From Heyndrickxia sporothermodurans (GTDB lineage Bacteria; Bacillota; Bacilli; Bacillales; Bacillaceae_C), in NCBI GenBank assembly GCA_018333075.1, contig BORH01000005.1:124001-188000 (forward strand): a stretch of DNA of 64,000 bases. The letters are read 5' to 3'. A program made the position numbers and the translations under genes. Under the pieces are notes generated by a model. That model saw only the letters and a program-made list of their open reading frames with translations, searched no databases and had not been told where the DNA came from. This document shows positions 1 to 8,270 of the stretch, in pieces. Numbering within the stretch: position 1 is the stretch's first letter; every line of letters starts with the position of its first letter.

Positions 1-401
1 TTCTTCGTGAAGGAAAGGATGCCGCCATCCTTACTTTTGGAACGACGATTCCTATGGCATTAGAAGCTGCGAATCTTTTACAAAAACAAGGGAAATCAGT
101 TAAAGTAGTTAATGCACGTTTTATTAAACCACTTGACGAAAACATGTTAGCAGAAATTATGGATTCTAATATGCCTATATTGACAATTGAAGAAGCTGTT
201 GTTCAAGGTGGATTTGGAAGTGCAGTTCTTGAATTTGCACACAGCCAAGGTTATACAAACAATATAGATTTAATGGGAATACCTGACGAATTTATCGAGC
301 ATGGAAGTGTGAATGAATTATTACGGGAGATCGGTTTGACGACAGAAGAGGTTGTAAAAAGAATTCAAGCCTTTTCTCCTAAAAAACAAAAAAGGGCATA
401 A
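1..401 (+). CDS. dxs: 1-deoxy-D-xylulose-5-phosphate synthase, C-terminal fragment
   Basis: This is the last ~133 codons of Dxs, the thiamine-diphosphate enzyme that condenses pyruvate and glyceraldehyde-3-phosphate in the first step of the non-mevalonate isoprenoid pathway. The reading frame is open from base 3, and the ATG at 54 is internal: the residues before it ([15 protein letters not shown]) match the family's GEGKDVAIL-type stretch at the start of the C-terminal transketolase domain. The [15 protein letters not shown] segment is also typical. It is cut by the window edge, not broken. tlyA follows after 3 bases, as in B. subtilis, suggesting one transcript. Confidence 0.95.
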   Translation, partial: LREGKDAAILTFGTTIPMALEAANLLQKQGKSVKVVNARFIKPLDENMLAEIMDSNMPILTIEEAVVQGGFGSAVLEFAHSQGYTNNIDLMGIPDEFIEHGSVNELLREIGLTTEEVVKRIQAFSPKKQKRA

Positions 402-404
402 AAC

Positions 405-1247
405 ATGAAAAGCAAAAAACAACGAGTAGATATATTATTGGTTGAAAGAGGATTAAGTGAAACAAGGGAAAAAGCTAAGCGAGCGATTATGGCAGGATTG
501 GTATATTCTAATGAAGAACGTTTAGATAAACCAGGTGAAAAAGTAAATGAAGATATTCCATTAACATTAAAGGGGAATGCCATTCCATATGTTAGTAGAG
601 GCGGTCTAAAATTAGAAAAAGCCTTAAAGGTATTCAATGTTTCCTTAAAGGACAAAGTATTAATAGACATTGGTGCATCTACAGGAGGCTTTACGGATTG
701 TGCGCTTCAAAATGGGGCAAGGATGTCCTATGCACTTGATGTTGGCTATAATCAGTTGGCTTGGAAGCTCCGGCAAGATGATCGAGTCGTAGTTATGGAA
801 AGAACGAATTTTCGGTATGTAACTCCGAAGGATTTGACGAGAGAAATGCCTAACTTTGCTACGATCGATGTCTCTTTTATTTCTTTATCCTTAATCTTAC
901 CGGTATTAAAAACACTATTAGTTCCTGATAGTGATGTGATAGCTCTAATTAAGCCTCAATTTGAAGCTGGAAAAGAGCAGGTGGGAAAAAAAGGAGTTGT
1001 AAGAGAAAAAAAAGTACATGAATCAGTGATAGATAAAATTGTCCAGCTTTCTATTCATGAAGGTTATGATGTAGCCAATCTTTCTTATTCTCCCATAACT
1101 GGTGGAGAAGGGAATATAGAATTTCTTATTCATTTAAAGTGGTCAGGTTCAAATTTAGAACAAAGTGAAGTCAATCTCTGTAGTTCTTCGATTAAAGATT
1201 TGGTAGATGAAGCGCATATTCATTTAACTGGAAAAACAGATCAATAA
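405..1247 (+). CDS. tlyA: TlyA family rRNA 2'-O-methyltransferase / hemolysin-like
   Basis: A 280-residue TlyA homologue (YqxC in B. subtilis). The N-terminal ~65 residues form an S4 RNA-binding domain (RVDILLVERGL, then YVSRGGLKLEKAL). An FtsJ-type SAM methyltransferase fold follows, with the SAM-binding motif VLIDIGASTGGFTDC near residue 85. The family 2'-O-methylates ribosomal RNA; the hemolysin name is historical. It starts 3 bases after dxs and appears cotranscribed. The stop codon lies in the loop of the terminator hairpin. The specific rRNA target in this organism is inferred from family knowledge only. Confidence 0.92.
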   Translation: MKSKKQRVDILLVERGLSETREKAKRAIMAGLVYSNEERLDKPGEKVNEDIPLTLKGNAIPYVSRGGLKLEKALKVFNVSLKDKVLIDIGASTGGFTDCALQNGARMSYALDVGYNQLAWKLRQDDRVVVMERTNFRYVTPKDLTREMPNFATIDVSFISLSLILPVLKTLLVPDSDVIALIKPQFEAGKEQVGKKGVVREKKVHESVIDKIVQLSIHEGYDVANLSYSPITGGEGNIEFLIHLKWSGSNLEQSEVNLCSSSIKDLVDEAHIHLTGKTDQ

Positions 1248-1260
1248 GATCTGTTTTTTC
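1231..1260 (+). terminator. Intrinsic terminator overlapping the end of tlyA
   Basis: A 12-bp stem (GAAAAACAGATC with GATCTGTTTTTC), loop AATAA, ending in TTTTTT. The tlyA stop codon is inside the loop, so terminating RNA polymerase and the last ribosome share the same bases. Confidence 0.85.
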
Positions 1261-1394
1261 AAATCTATCTCTCATATGTCATATTTCGTGTTATTTATGT
1301 ACTTTTTTACAAAAATAAGCTAACATTGAAGTAAAAAAGATGGATTTACATATTTTTGAGCTTTCACTGTAATTTTATTAAAAGGTGGATGAGG

Positions 1395-1844
1395 ATGAAC
1401 AAAGGACAAAGATTAATTAGAATTAGAGAACTAATCGCAAATTTTGACATTGAAACACAGGATGAATTGGTTGATCATTTAAAAAAGGCAGGTTTTAATG
1501 TTACACAAGCTACCATTTCTCGAGATATTAAAGAATTACATTTAGTAAAGGTTCCTCTTAATGATGGCAGATATAAATATAGTCTTCCTGCTGATCAACG
1601 GTTTAATCCTTTACAAAAATTAAAAAGAACATTAACAGATGCATTTATAAGTATTGATTATGCAGGTCATTTGATTGTTTTAAAAACATTACCTGGGAAT
1701 GCGCATGCTTTAGGTGCATTAATTGATATCCTTGATTGGGAAGAAATAATTGGTACCCTTTGTGGAGATGATACTTGTTTGATCATCTGTAAGGATCAAG
1801 AAAAATCTCAATCAGTGTCCCAAAGGATTTTAGATATGTTATAA
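1395..1844 (+). CDS. ahrC: Arginine repressor AhrC/ArgR
   Basis: A 149-residue arginine-dependent regulator of arginine biosynthesis and catabolism. The N-terminal winged helix carries [18 protein letters not shown] and the C-terminal oligomerisation/arginine-binding domain carries the GTLCGDDT motif. I chose ATG 1395 ([12 protein letters not shown]), which matches the B. subtilis AhrC N-terminus and has AGGTGG at 1383-1388 with good spacing; an upstream ATG at 1356 in the same frame lacks a ribosome site. The gene sits between tlyA and recN as in B. subtilis. Its own operators were not identified. Confidence 0.95.
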   Translation: MNKGQRLIRIRELIANFDIETQDELVDHLKKAGFNVTQATISRDIKELHLVKVPLNDGRYKYSLPADQRFNPLQKLKRTLTDAFISIDYAGHLIVLKTLPGNAHALGALIDILDWEEIIGTLCGDDTCLIICKDQEKSQSVSQRILDML

Positions 1845-1904
1845 AACATTTATAGGCAATAAAATTAATGAAGATTTGCTTATAAAAATGAGGTGAATTT
1901 TTCA

Positions 1905-3617
1905 TTGTTACAAGAATTATCGATTAAAAATTTTGCCATCATTGATGAACTTTTTTTATCTGTTGAAAAAGGATTAACGGTTTTAACAGGTGAAACAGGA
2001 GCAGGTAAATCCATCATAATTGATGCGATTAACTTATTAGTAGGTGGCAGAGGTTCATCTGAATTTGTCCGTCATGGTGAAAAAAAAGCGGAAATAGAGG
2101 GACTATTTATTTTAGATGATGCTTCTCACCCATGTTATGAAAGAGCAAGTGAGTTTGGAATTGAGATTGAAGAAGGTATGATTATTCTTCAGCGGGATAT
2201 TTCAGCTTCTGGTAAAAGTGTTTGTAGGATAAATGGGAAATTAGTAACTATTTCTATATTACGTGAAATTGGTGCATCATTAATAGATATACATGGTCAA
2301 CATGAGCATCAAGAATTAATGAATGAATTTCATCATTTAACACTTCTTGATCAATATGGAAATATTGAGATTGAACAGGCATTAAATAATTACACTGATT
2401 TATATAAAGAATATGCACAGGTTTTATCCCGGCTTAAAGACTTAAGTGAAAATGAACAGCAAATGGCCCACCGTTTGGATCTTATTCAATTTCAATTACA
2501 AGAAATTCAAAAGGCAGACCTTCAATTAAATGAGGACGAAAAATTATTAGAAGAAAAAAGAAAGCTTATGAATTTCGAGCGCTTATTCGACGCTTTAAAG
2601 ACAAGCTACGGCGCCCTCCAAGGTGAACAAAGAGGCCTTGATTGGGTAGGTCTAGTTATGAGTCAGTTGGAAACCGCTGCTGAGCTTGAGGAAGATTTCG
2701 AACCTTTGTTAGAAACAGTTTCTAATTGCTTTTATCTACTGGAAGACGCCGCAAGAGCTATTCGAAATGAATATGATAGTCTTGAATTTAATCCTGAACG
2801 ATTAAATGAAATTGAGAGTCGTTTGAATGAAATAAATCAATTAAAAAGAAAATATGGCGGAACGATTGAAAACATTTTAGAATACTGTTCAAAAATTGAA
2901 GAAGAACTTGAAACGATTATGAATCGGGAAAGTCATATAGAACAATTGCAAACGATACTTAACCAGCTTAAAAAAGACTTATATCTTGAGGCTAAACAAT
3001 TAAGTGACTTACGTAAAAAATGGTCAAAAAAATTAACAAAAGGTATACACCAAGAATTGAAGCATTTATACATGGACAAGACAGTATTTGAAGTAAAGTT
3101 TCTTAAATCTGCAGAAATGTATGAAGATGAATCGGCACAGCCATTTCAAAAGGATGGCTTAGATGTAGTTGAGTTCTATATCTCAACTAATCCGGGAGAG
3201 CCTTTAAAACCTTTAAATAAAGTGACATCTGGTGGAGAACTATCTAGAATGATGCTTGCATTGAAAACAATTTTTTCTAAACATCAAGGAATTACGTCCA
3301 TTATATTCGACGAAGTAGATACGGGAGTAAGTGGTAGAGTAGCTCAATCGATTGCAGAAAAAATTCATCAAGTTTCTGAGCATTCACAAGTATTATGTAT
3401 TTCTCATCTGCCACAAGTCGCTGCTATGGCGGATACCCATTTATTTATAATGAAAAATATTACTGATGGGAGAACGAGAACAACCGTAAAGGTACTCGAA
3501 CATAAAGAAAAGGTAAATGAAATTAGTCGAATGATTTCAGGGGTTGAAATTACTGAAAAAACAATCGAACATGCGGAAGAATTATTACAGCTTGCATATG
3601 CGAAAAAAATAACTTGA
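1905..3617 (+). CDS. recN: DNA repair protein RecN
   Basis: A 570-residue SMC-like ATPase acting early in double-strand break repair. Walker A is TGETGAGKS near residue 30. A coiled coil spans roughly residues 150-370. The C-terminal ABC signature (TSGGELSRMMLALK) and Walker B (SIIFDEVDTGVSG) are intact. The start is TTG 1905 (LQELSIKNFAII), eight bases after AGGTGA at 1891-1896; this aligns with the B. subtilis N-terminus MLAELSIKNF. A GTG at 1893 is in frame but lies inside that ribosome site. The length is normal for the family. Confidence 0.96.
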   Translation: MLQELSIKNFAIIDELFLSVEKGLTVLTGETGAGKSIIIDAINLLVGGRGSSEFVRHGEKKAEIEGLFILDDASHPCYERASEFGIEIEEGMIILQRDISASGKSVCRINGKLVTISILREIGASLIDIHGQHEHQELMNEFHHLTLLDQYGNIEIEQALNNYTDLYKEYAQVLSRLKDLSENEQQMAHRLDLIQFQLQEIQKADLQLNEDEKLLEEKRKLMNFERLFDALKTSYGALQGEQRGLDWVGLVMSQLETAAELEEDFEPLLETVSNCFYLLEDAARAIRNEYDSLEFNPERLNEIESRLNEINQLKRKYGGTIENILEYCSKIEEELETIMNRESHIEQLQTILNQLKKDLYLEAKQLSDLRKKWSKKLTKGIHQELKHLYMDKTVFEVKFLKSAEMYEDESAQPFQKDGLDVVEFYISTNPGEPLKPLNKVTSGGELSRMMLALKTIFSKHQGITSIIFDEVDTGVSGRVAQSIAEKIHQVSEHSQVLCISHLPQVAAMADTHLFIMKNITDGRTRTTVKVLEHKEKVNEISRMISGVEITEKTIEHAEELLQLAYAKKIT

Positions 3618-3618
3618 A

Positions 3619-3647
3619 AAGCTATCCATCAATGGGTAGCTTTTTTC
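3619..3647 (+). terminator. Terminator after recN
   Basis: Stem GCTATCC/GGGTAGC (one G-U pair) with loop ATCAAT, followed by six T residues, starting directly after the recN stop. Confidence 0.85.
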
Positions 3648-3761
3648 TTATTCCAATGTTATATTTCGTGCCTTTCAAGGCTAAATTAAAATTGTAAGCT
3701 TTTATAAAGAAAAAAGCTTATTAAAAAAAAGTGGACTAGAAGCGAGGAGAGTGAATTAATT

Positions 3762-5051
3762 TTGAAATTGGAACTTCTAAGAAAATTGTTAGGTGGATTT
3801 CTCCTTGTTTCACTTTGTTTATTAGGATTAACTAAACCATTTCAAACATATCTACACATTCCAAATCAAATCACCTTGTTCGAAGGTGATAAGTTCAATA
3901 TTTCTAAAGCAGCTAAAGTTTCAGCTGAAGTTGGATCAACTGGTAAAAGCATAGATGTTTTTTCTCAAAAACATTCGCTAGAAATAAAAGCAAATTCTGT
4001 TGGGAAAGATGAGGTATTTTTGGAATTAGCAGGACTACCGATAAAAAAAGTGAATGTTAATGTAATTAAGGATTTTAAAGTCATTCCTGGTGGTCAATCC
4101 ATTGGTGTGAAACTAAATACTTTAGGTGTTTTGGTGGTAGGACATCATTTGGTTGAAACGAAAGCTGGAAAGCTTTCTCCTGGAGAAAAAGCAGGAATTA
4201 AAGTAGGAGATATCATTACTCAGATCAATGGAGAAAAAATAGAAAATATGTCCGATGTTGCTCCTATCGTTGAAAAAGCCGGTGAAGATGGAAAAAAATT
4301 AAATATTGTCATCCAAAGGGATCAAGAGGTAATCAATACAACTCTAAATCCTGAAAAGGATGAATCGGAGCATACGTATAAACTTGGATTGTATATTAGA
4401 GATTCAGCAGCGGGTATTGGAACGATGACATTCGTTGAACCCAAATCAAAAAAATATGGTGCGTTAGGTCATGTTATTTCAGATATGGATACAAAGAAAG
4501 CAATTGTTGTTGAAAAAGGGCAAATTTTAAAATCAACAGTCACTTCAATTGAAAAAGGTAGTAATGGAAAACCTGGGGAGAAATTAGCCCGCTTTTCATC
4601 AGATCATGAAGTAATTGGGGATATCCAAAGAAATAGTTCATTTGGGATATTTGGTAGGTTGGATAAAAATATCATGAATGGAAAATATGATCGTCCAATG
4701 CCTATCGCATTGTCATATCAGGTTAAGGAAGGTCCAGCGAAAATATTAACAGTTGTTGATGGAAGTAAAGTAGAGGAATACGATATCGAGATTGTGAATA
4801 CGATTCCACAAAAGTTTCCGGCTACTAAAGGGATGATTATTAAAATCACTGATCCGAAGTTATTGGAAAAAACTGGTGGTATTGTACAGGGGATGAGCGG
4901 AAGTCCAATCATTCAAAAAGGAAAGATTGTTGGAGCTGTTACTCATGTATTTGTCAATGACCCTACATCTGGGTATGGTGTCCATATTGAATGGATGTTG
5001 AAGGAAGCGGGGATTGACATTTATAAAAAACAAGAAGAAAAAGCAAGCTGA
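3762..5051 (+). CDS. spoIVB: SpoIVB serine peptidase (sigma-K checkpoint)
   Basis: A 429-residue S55-family protease made in the forespore and secreted into the intermembrane space. There it cleaves SpoIVFA, releasing pro-sigma-K processing in the mother cell. Seen here: an N-terminal membrane segment (~11-25), a PDZ domain (~105-200), the catalytic His237 in GALGHVISD, and Ser379 in GMSGSPI, equivalent to B. subtilis H236 and S378. The start is TTG 3762 with AGGAG at 3745-3749; the GTG at 3751 runs straight into a stop. The gene lies between recN and spo0A as in other Bacilli. No forespore promoter was assigned with confidence. Confidence 0.96.
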   Translation: MKLELLRKLLGGFLLVSLCLLGLTKPFQTYLHIPNQITLFEGDKFNISKAAKVSAEVGSTGKSIDVFSQKHSLEIKANSVGKDEVFLELAGLPIKKVNVNVIKDFKVIPGGQSIGVKLNTLGVLVVGHHLVETKAGKLSPGEKAGIKVGDIITQINGEKIENMSDVAPIVEKAGEDGKKLNIVIQRDQEVINTTLNPEKDESEHTYKLGLYIRDSAAGIGTMTFVEPKSKKYGALGHVISDMDTKKAIVVEKGQILKSTVTSIEKGSNGKPGEKLARFSSDHEVIGDIQRNSSFGIFGRLDKNIMNGKYDRPMPIALSYQVKEGPAKILTVVDGSKVEEYDIEIVNTIPQKFPATKGMIIKITDPKLLEKTGGIVQGMSGSPIIQKGKIVGAVTHVFVNDPTSGYGVHIEWMLKEAGIDIYKKQEEKAS

Positions 5052-5077
5052 TAGAGAATTCTCTACAGCTTGCTTTT
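5039..5077 (+). terminator. Terminator after spoIVB
   Basis: A long hairpin: AGCAAGCTG pairs with CAGCTTGCT and the inner TAGAGAATTCTCTA is itself palindromic. It ends in TTTTT and includes the spoIVB stop codon. Confidence 0.85.
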
Positions 5078-5146
5078 TGTGAATATACCACTCAATTATC
5101 AAATAGAATGTATTAATCAAGTATGATATGATGAAAATAAAGTTTT

Positions 5147-5272
5147 TTCGACAAATATTAGAAAAAAATCGAAAATGGTCGAAAACACGAGTATATAAGA
5201 GAAAATAAAAGAAAATATAGTTTTTTTAAGAAATTTTCAAATATTAGAAGGAATTTAATAGCTATTGTCGAA
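5147..5272 (+). promoter_or_regulatory. Spo0A-box cluster and candidate sigma-H promoter upstream of spo0A
   Basis: Matches to the 0A box TGTCGAA: an exact one at 5266-5272, an exact reverse-orientation one (TTCGACA) at 5147-5153, and one- or two-mismatch copies at 5167-5173 and 5177-5183, ten bases apart. A sigma-H-like -35 (GAAGGAATT, 5247-5255) is followed after 11 bases by GTCGAAAAT (5267-5275), a near match to the sigma-H -10 that overlaps the exact 0A box. This resembles the autoregulated Ps promoter of B. subtilis spo0A. Boxes are seen; the promoter assignment is inferred. Confidence 0.55.
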
Positions 5273-5334
5273 AATGTCATTAAAGAAAGATAAAAGATAA
5301 AAATGTGTTTTACTGATTGAGGAGGAAACATGGA

Positions 5335-6120
5335 GTGAACAATATTAAAGTTTTTATTGTGGATGATAACCGAGAGTTAGTAGGTTTATTAGAAGATTTT
5401 ATTTCTTCACAAGAAGATATGGAAATAAGTGGTGTAGCTTATAACGGACAAGAGTGTTTAGAGTTATTGCAAAATGCTACACCTGATGTTTTAATTTTAG
5501 ATATTATCATGCCACATTTGGATGGTTTAGGTGTATTAGAAAAGCTAAGGGCAAAAACGGAGATGCCGAATGTTATTATGTTAACTGCATTTGGACAGGA
5601 AGATGTTACAAAAAAAGCTGTGGAATTAGGGGCATCATATTTTATTCTTAAACCATTTGATATGAATAACCTAGCAAGCCAAATTCGCCAAGTCAGCGGA
5701 AAGTCTAGTCCTATATTGAATAAATCCAATCACACTTCAATTAAAACAACAGTAGAACAAAAGCCAAAAAACTTAGATGCAAGTATTACAAGCATTATTC
5801 ATGAAATAGGTGTTCCTGCTCATATTAAAGGATATTTATACTTGCGAGAAGCCATTTCAATGGTTTATAACGATATAGAACTATTAGGGTCCATTACTAA
5901 AGTACTTTATCCAGATATTGCAAAAAAATATAATACAACTGCAAGCCGTGTAGAAAGAGCAATACGTCATGCAATTGAAGTTGCATGGAGCAGAGGCAAT
6001 ATTGATTCCATTTCCTCCTTGTTTGGTTACACTGTTAGCATGTCAAAAGCGAAACCTACAAATAGTGAATTTATTGCCATGGTAGCTGATAAATTACGCT
6101 TAGAGCATAAAGCGTCTTAG
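5335..6120 (+). CDS. spo0A: Sporulation master regulator Spo0A
   Basis: A 261-residue response regulator at the end of the sporulation phosphorelay. The receiver domain (~1-120) has the acidic pair DDN, the phospho-acceptor Asp in [10 protein letters not shown] and a Lys in ILKPFD. After a short linker, the DNA-binding domain begins at [20 protein letters not shown]; it is nearly identical to B. subtilis and includes the recognition helix [15 protein letters not shown] chose GTG 5335 ([15 protein letters not shown]), eight bases after GGAGGAAA. An ATG-GAG-TGA triplet at 5330-5338 overlaps this start. Regulation is probably autogenous through the upstream 0A boxes. Confidence 0.97.
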   Translation: MNNIKVFIVDDNRELVGLLEDFISSQEDMEISGVAYNGQECLELLQNATPDVLILDIIMPHLDGLGVLEKLRAKTEMPNVIMLTAFGQEDVTKKAVELGASYFILKPFDMNNLASQIRQVSGKSSPILNKSNHTSIKTTVEQKPKNLDASITSIIHEIGVPAHIKGYLYLREAISMVYNDIELLGSITKVLYPDIAKKYNTTASRVERAIRHAIEVAWSRGNIDSISSLFGYTVSMSKAKPTNSEFIAMVADKLRLEHKAS

Positions 6121-6175
6121 GTTAGTCAAATTCAAGTTGGTTGAATGTTATATGGAATATATTTTTTAATGAAAT

Positions 6176-6204
6176 GCTGCCTTTTTGTAGGTAGCTTTTT
6201 TTTA
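6176..6204 (+). terminator. Terminator after spo0A
   Basis: Stem GCTGCCT/AGGTAGC, loop TTTTGT, then a run of T. Confidence 0.8.
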
Positions 6205-6307
6205 TCTAAATATTATCAATCCGATGCCCTTAGTAGCTTGTGCGACGACTTATGACATTTTTGTTTATCTTTCCAAATAAAAGTGATAAATCGATTATTT
6301 AATATCT

Positions 6308-6535
6308 TTAAGATAGAAGTTGCAAAATTTTTTCTCTAATAATTAAAAGAGTTCTTAGTTCAATATAGATATCATGCTTGAATTGTTCGAGATGCTTTGT
6401 AGTCGAATTTATGCCCTCTAACTGCATCTGGGCTAAAGTTTGTTCTGTTTTTTGTTGTAAGTAAAATATTTGGCTAATTTTTTCCGATAAAAGGTGTTCA
6501 ATTTGATACTTTCTAATATGATAGTCTTCATCCAT
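6308..6535 (-). CDS. Small hypothetical protein, helical
   Basis: A 75-residue protein that I do not recognise. It has a good ribosome site (AAGGAGAAG) before ATG 6535 (MDEDYHIRKYQIEHLL). The sequence is rich in Glu, Lys, Gln and Leu, with heptad-like leucine spacing across almost its whole length, so a single helical hairpin or coiled coil is likely. No membrane segment or cysteine is visible. It lies next to another unknown gene on the same strand where B. subtilis carries yqiG-yqiI. Function unknown. Confidence 0.7.
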   Translation of the reverse strand: MDEDYHIRKYQIEHLLSEKISQIFYLQQKTEQTLAQMQLEGINSTTKHLEQFKHDIYIELRTLLIIREKILQLLS

Positions 6536-6567
6536 CTATTGACTTCTCCTTTTTGAAACTTTATTTT

Positions 6568-6906
6568 CTATTTTCTTCTAATATCAATAAGATGATGTTT
6601 ACTGTATTTAATTTTCACTTTTTCTCCTATTGAAAATTGTAAGTAAATATCGCAATCCATGTCTAAAATTTTTCCATTATCAAACTCCATTAAACAAGCT
6701 GGTTGATCTTTATCGGCAGATAAAACAGGGACACTTTTTTTTGTTTTAATGCCTTTTGCTTTACCATTTGAATGTAAAGCGTAATATTTTTCAACTATTA
6801 CTACTTTTTCATAATGATTTGTTGGTTTATAAAGGAATAGAAAAGAAAAAAAGAATAAAATGAGTAGTAGAATTAGGGCAGTTATTTTTAGGAAGATATT
6901 TCTCAT
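6568..6906 (-). CDS. Membrane-anchored hypothetical protein
   Basis: A 112-residue protein with one N-terminal membrane segment (NIFLKITALILLLILFF, residues ~3-22) and a basic, beta-rich extracytoplasmic tail containing two cysteines (QPACLMEFD and LDMDCDIYLQF) that could form a disulfide. I chose ATG 6906 because AAAGGAGCT lies just upstream; a longer frame to 6990 adds residues with no ribosome site. It lies 32 bases upstream of the 75-residue gene and may be cotranscribed with it. No family was recognised. Confidence 0.7.
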   Translation of the reverse strand: MRNIFLKITALILLLILFFFSFLFLYKPTNHYEKVVIVEKYYALHSNGKAKGIKTKKSVPVLSADKDQPACLMEFDNGKILDMDCDIYLQFSIGEKVKIKYSKHHLIDIRRK

Positions 6907-7098
6907 TACAAGCTCCTTTAATGCGCAGTTTGTACTATTCATATGAATGTAATGAGAGGGATATGACTTACAGTTATCTTTATCTTTCATTTAATTTTTT
7001 GTTGGAAAATTAAAAAATCTTTACTATTTTTAGATGTTTTTCAGTACTAATTGTAATAATATAGATATAAAGGATTACTTAAAGGACGTGACAACAAC

Positions 7099-7839
7099 AT
7101 GACCCTAATATTTGCACATCGTGGTTCAGCGGGAACACATCCTGAGAATACGATGGAATCATTTGTTGCTGCAGAGAAAAGTGGCGCTGACGGAATTGAA
7201 TTAGATGTACATTTATCAAAGGATGGAGAGATCGTTGTCATTCATGATGAAACTGTAGATCGAACTACAAATGGCAAGGGATTTATTAATTGCTTAACAT
7301 TAAATGAACTTAAAGAGCTAAATGCGAGCGGTAAGTTTAAAACGTTCCAGTCATTTATCAGAGTTCCTAGGATTCCGACATTAAGGGAAGTTTTTGAATG
7401 GATGAGAGGGAATGATTTACAATGTAATATTGAATTAAAAAATACAAAAATAATGTATCCTTTATTAGAAGAGAAAGTCATTCAGCTGATAAGAGACTAC
7501 CAATACGAAAATCGTATTATTATTTCTTCATTTAATCACTATTCCTTGGTCCAGTGCTATCGTATAGCACCAGAAATTGAAACGGCACCCCTCTACTCTG
7601 ATGGTTTGTATATGCCATGGATTTATGCTCGTGCAATCCACTCTAAATCTATGCATCCTAATTATAGGGCTGCTCCTGATGCAATTATACAAGAAGCTAT
7701 GAATGAAGGCATTGCAGTAAGACCTTATACTGTAAACAAAGAAATAGATATGGAGAGACTACTATTAATAGGATGCTCTGCAATCATTACAGATTTTCCA
7801 GAAAAGGCTGTAAAATTAAGAAAGAAAATAGGAAAATAA
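7099..7839 (+). CDS. yqiK: Glycerophosphodiester phosphodiesterase
   Basis: A 246-residue GDPD-family enzyme that hydrolyses glycerophosphodiesters to glycerol-3-phosphate and an alcohol. The N-terminus has the AHRG...PENT signature with catalytic His, the ELDVHLSKDG metal-binding segment, and the second His in VVIHDETVDRTTNGKG. No signal peptide is visible, so it is probably cytoplasmic. It sits immediately before yqzF and bkdR as yqiK does in B. subtilis. The ribosome site is AAAGGACG before ATG 7099. Confidence 0.9.
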   Translation: MTLIFAHRGSAGTHPENTMESFVAAEKSGADGIELDVHLSKDGEIVVIHDETVDRTTNGKGFINCLTLNELKELNASGKFKTFQSFIRVPRIPTLREVFEWMRGNDLQCNIELKNTKIMYPLLEEKVIQLIRDYQYENRIIISSFNHYSLVQCYRIAPEIETAPLYSDGLYMPWIYARAIHSKSMHPNYRAAPDAIIQEAMNEGIAVRPYTVNKEIDMERLLLIGCSAIITDFPEKAVKLRKKIGK

Positions 7840-7869
7840 AAAAATCTGCACATAATGGCAGATTTTTTT
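7839..7869. terminator. Bidirectional terminator between yqiK and yqzF
   Basis: Stem AAAAAATCTGC/GCAGATTTTTT with loop ACATAATG lies between convergent genes. T runs on either strand allow termination in both directions. Confidence 0.85.
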
Positions 7870-8107
7870 ATGCTTTTTTTCTAAATCTTTTTTGAACCTT
7901 ATTTCTTTTTCGATCACGATAGAAAATAAACCCAGCAATAAACCCTAAACCACCTAAAAAGAAAATTAGTCCAACAAGGAATTGAAGCCATAGATATGGG
8001 AATGGAGCTTGTAATACCCCGAATGTCATATCTCTCATTAATTTTATGCCAAGAGCAGCGAAAATACCAGGTATTACCATGATGAGTAAGGCAATTATAC
8101 GTATCAT
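7868..8107 (-). CDS. yqzF: DUF2627 membrane protein YqzF
   Basis: A 79-residue protein with two predicted membrane helices (residues ~2-22 and ~40-63) and a strongly basic C-terminus (YRDRKRNKVQKRFRKKA). It resembles the DUF2627/YqzF family of Bacilli, whose function is unknown. The ribosome site is AAGGAGACC before ATG 8107. It is convergent with yqiK and divergent from bkdR, the same neighbourhood as in B. subtilis. Confidence 0.8.
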   Translation of the reverse strand: MIRIIALLIMVIPGIFAALGIKLMRDMTFGVLQAPFPYLWLQFLVGLIFFLGGLGFIAGFIFYRDRKRNKVQKRFRKKA

Positions 8108-8270
8108 AAAAGGTCTCCTTACAAAATAACTTCTTTTATCTATTAAAAAATCATATCTGAATGTAGAAATTTGTCAAGTAAATCACCTTTTATAATAAGG
8201 CTTGAATTTAAATGACACTATTAATAAAATAAATGTATGAAAAAGTTTGCATTGTTAGGGAGGCAAAAAT

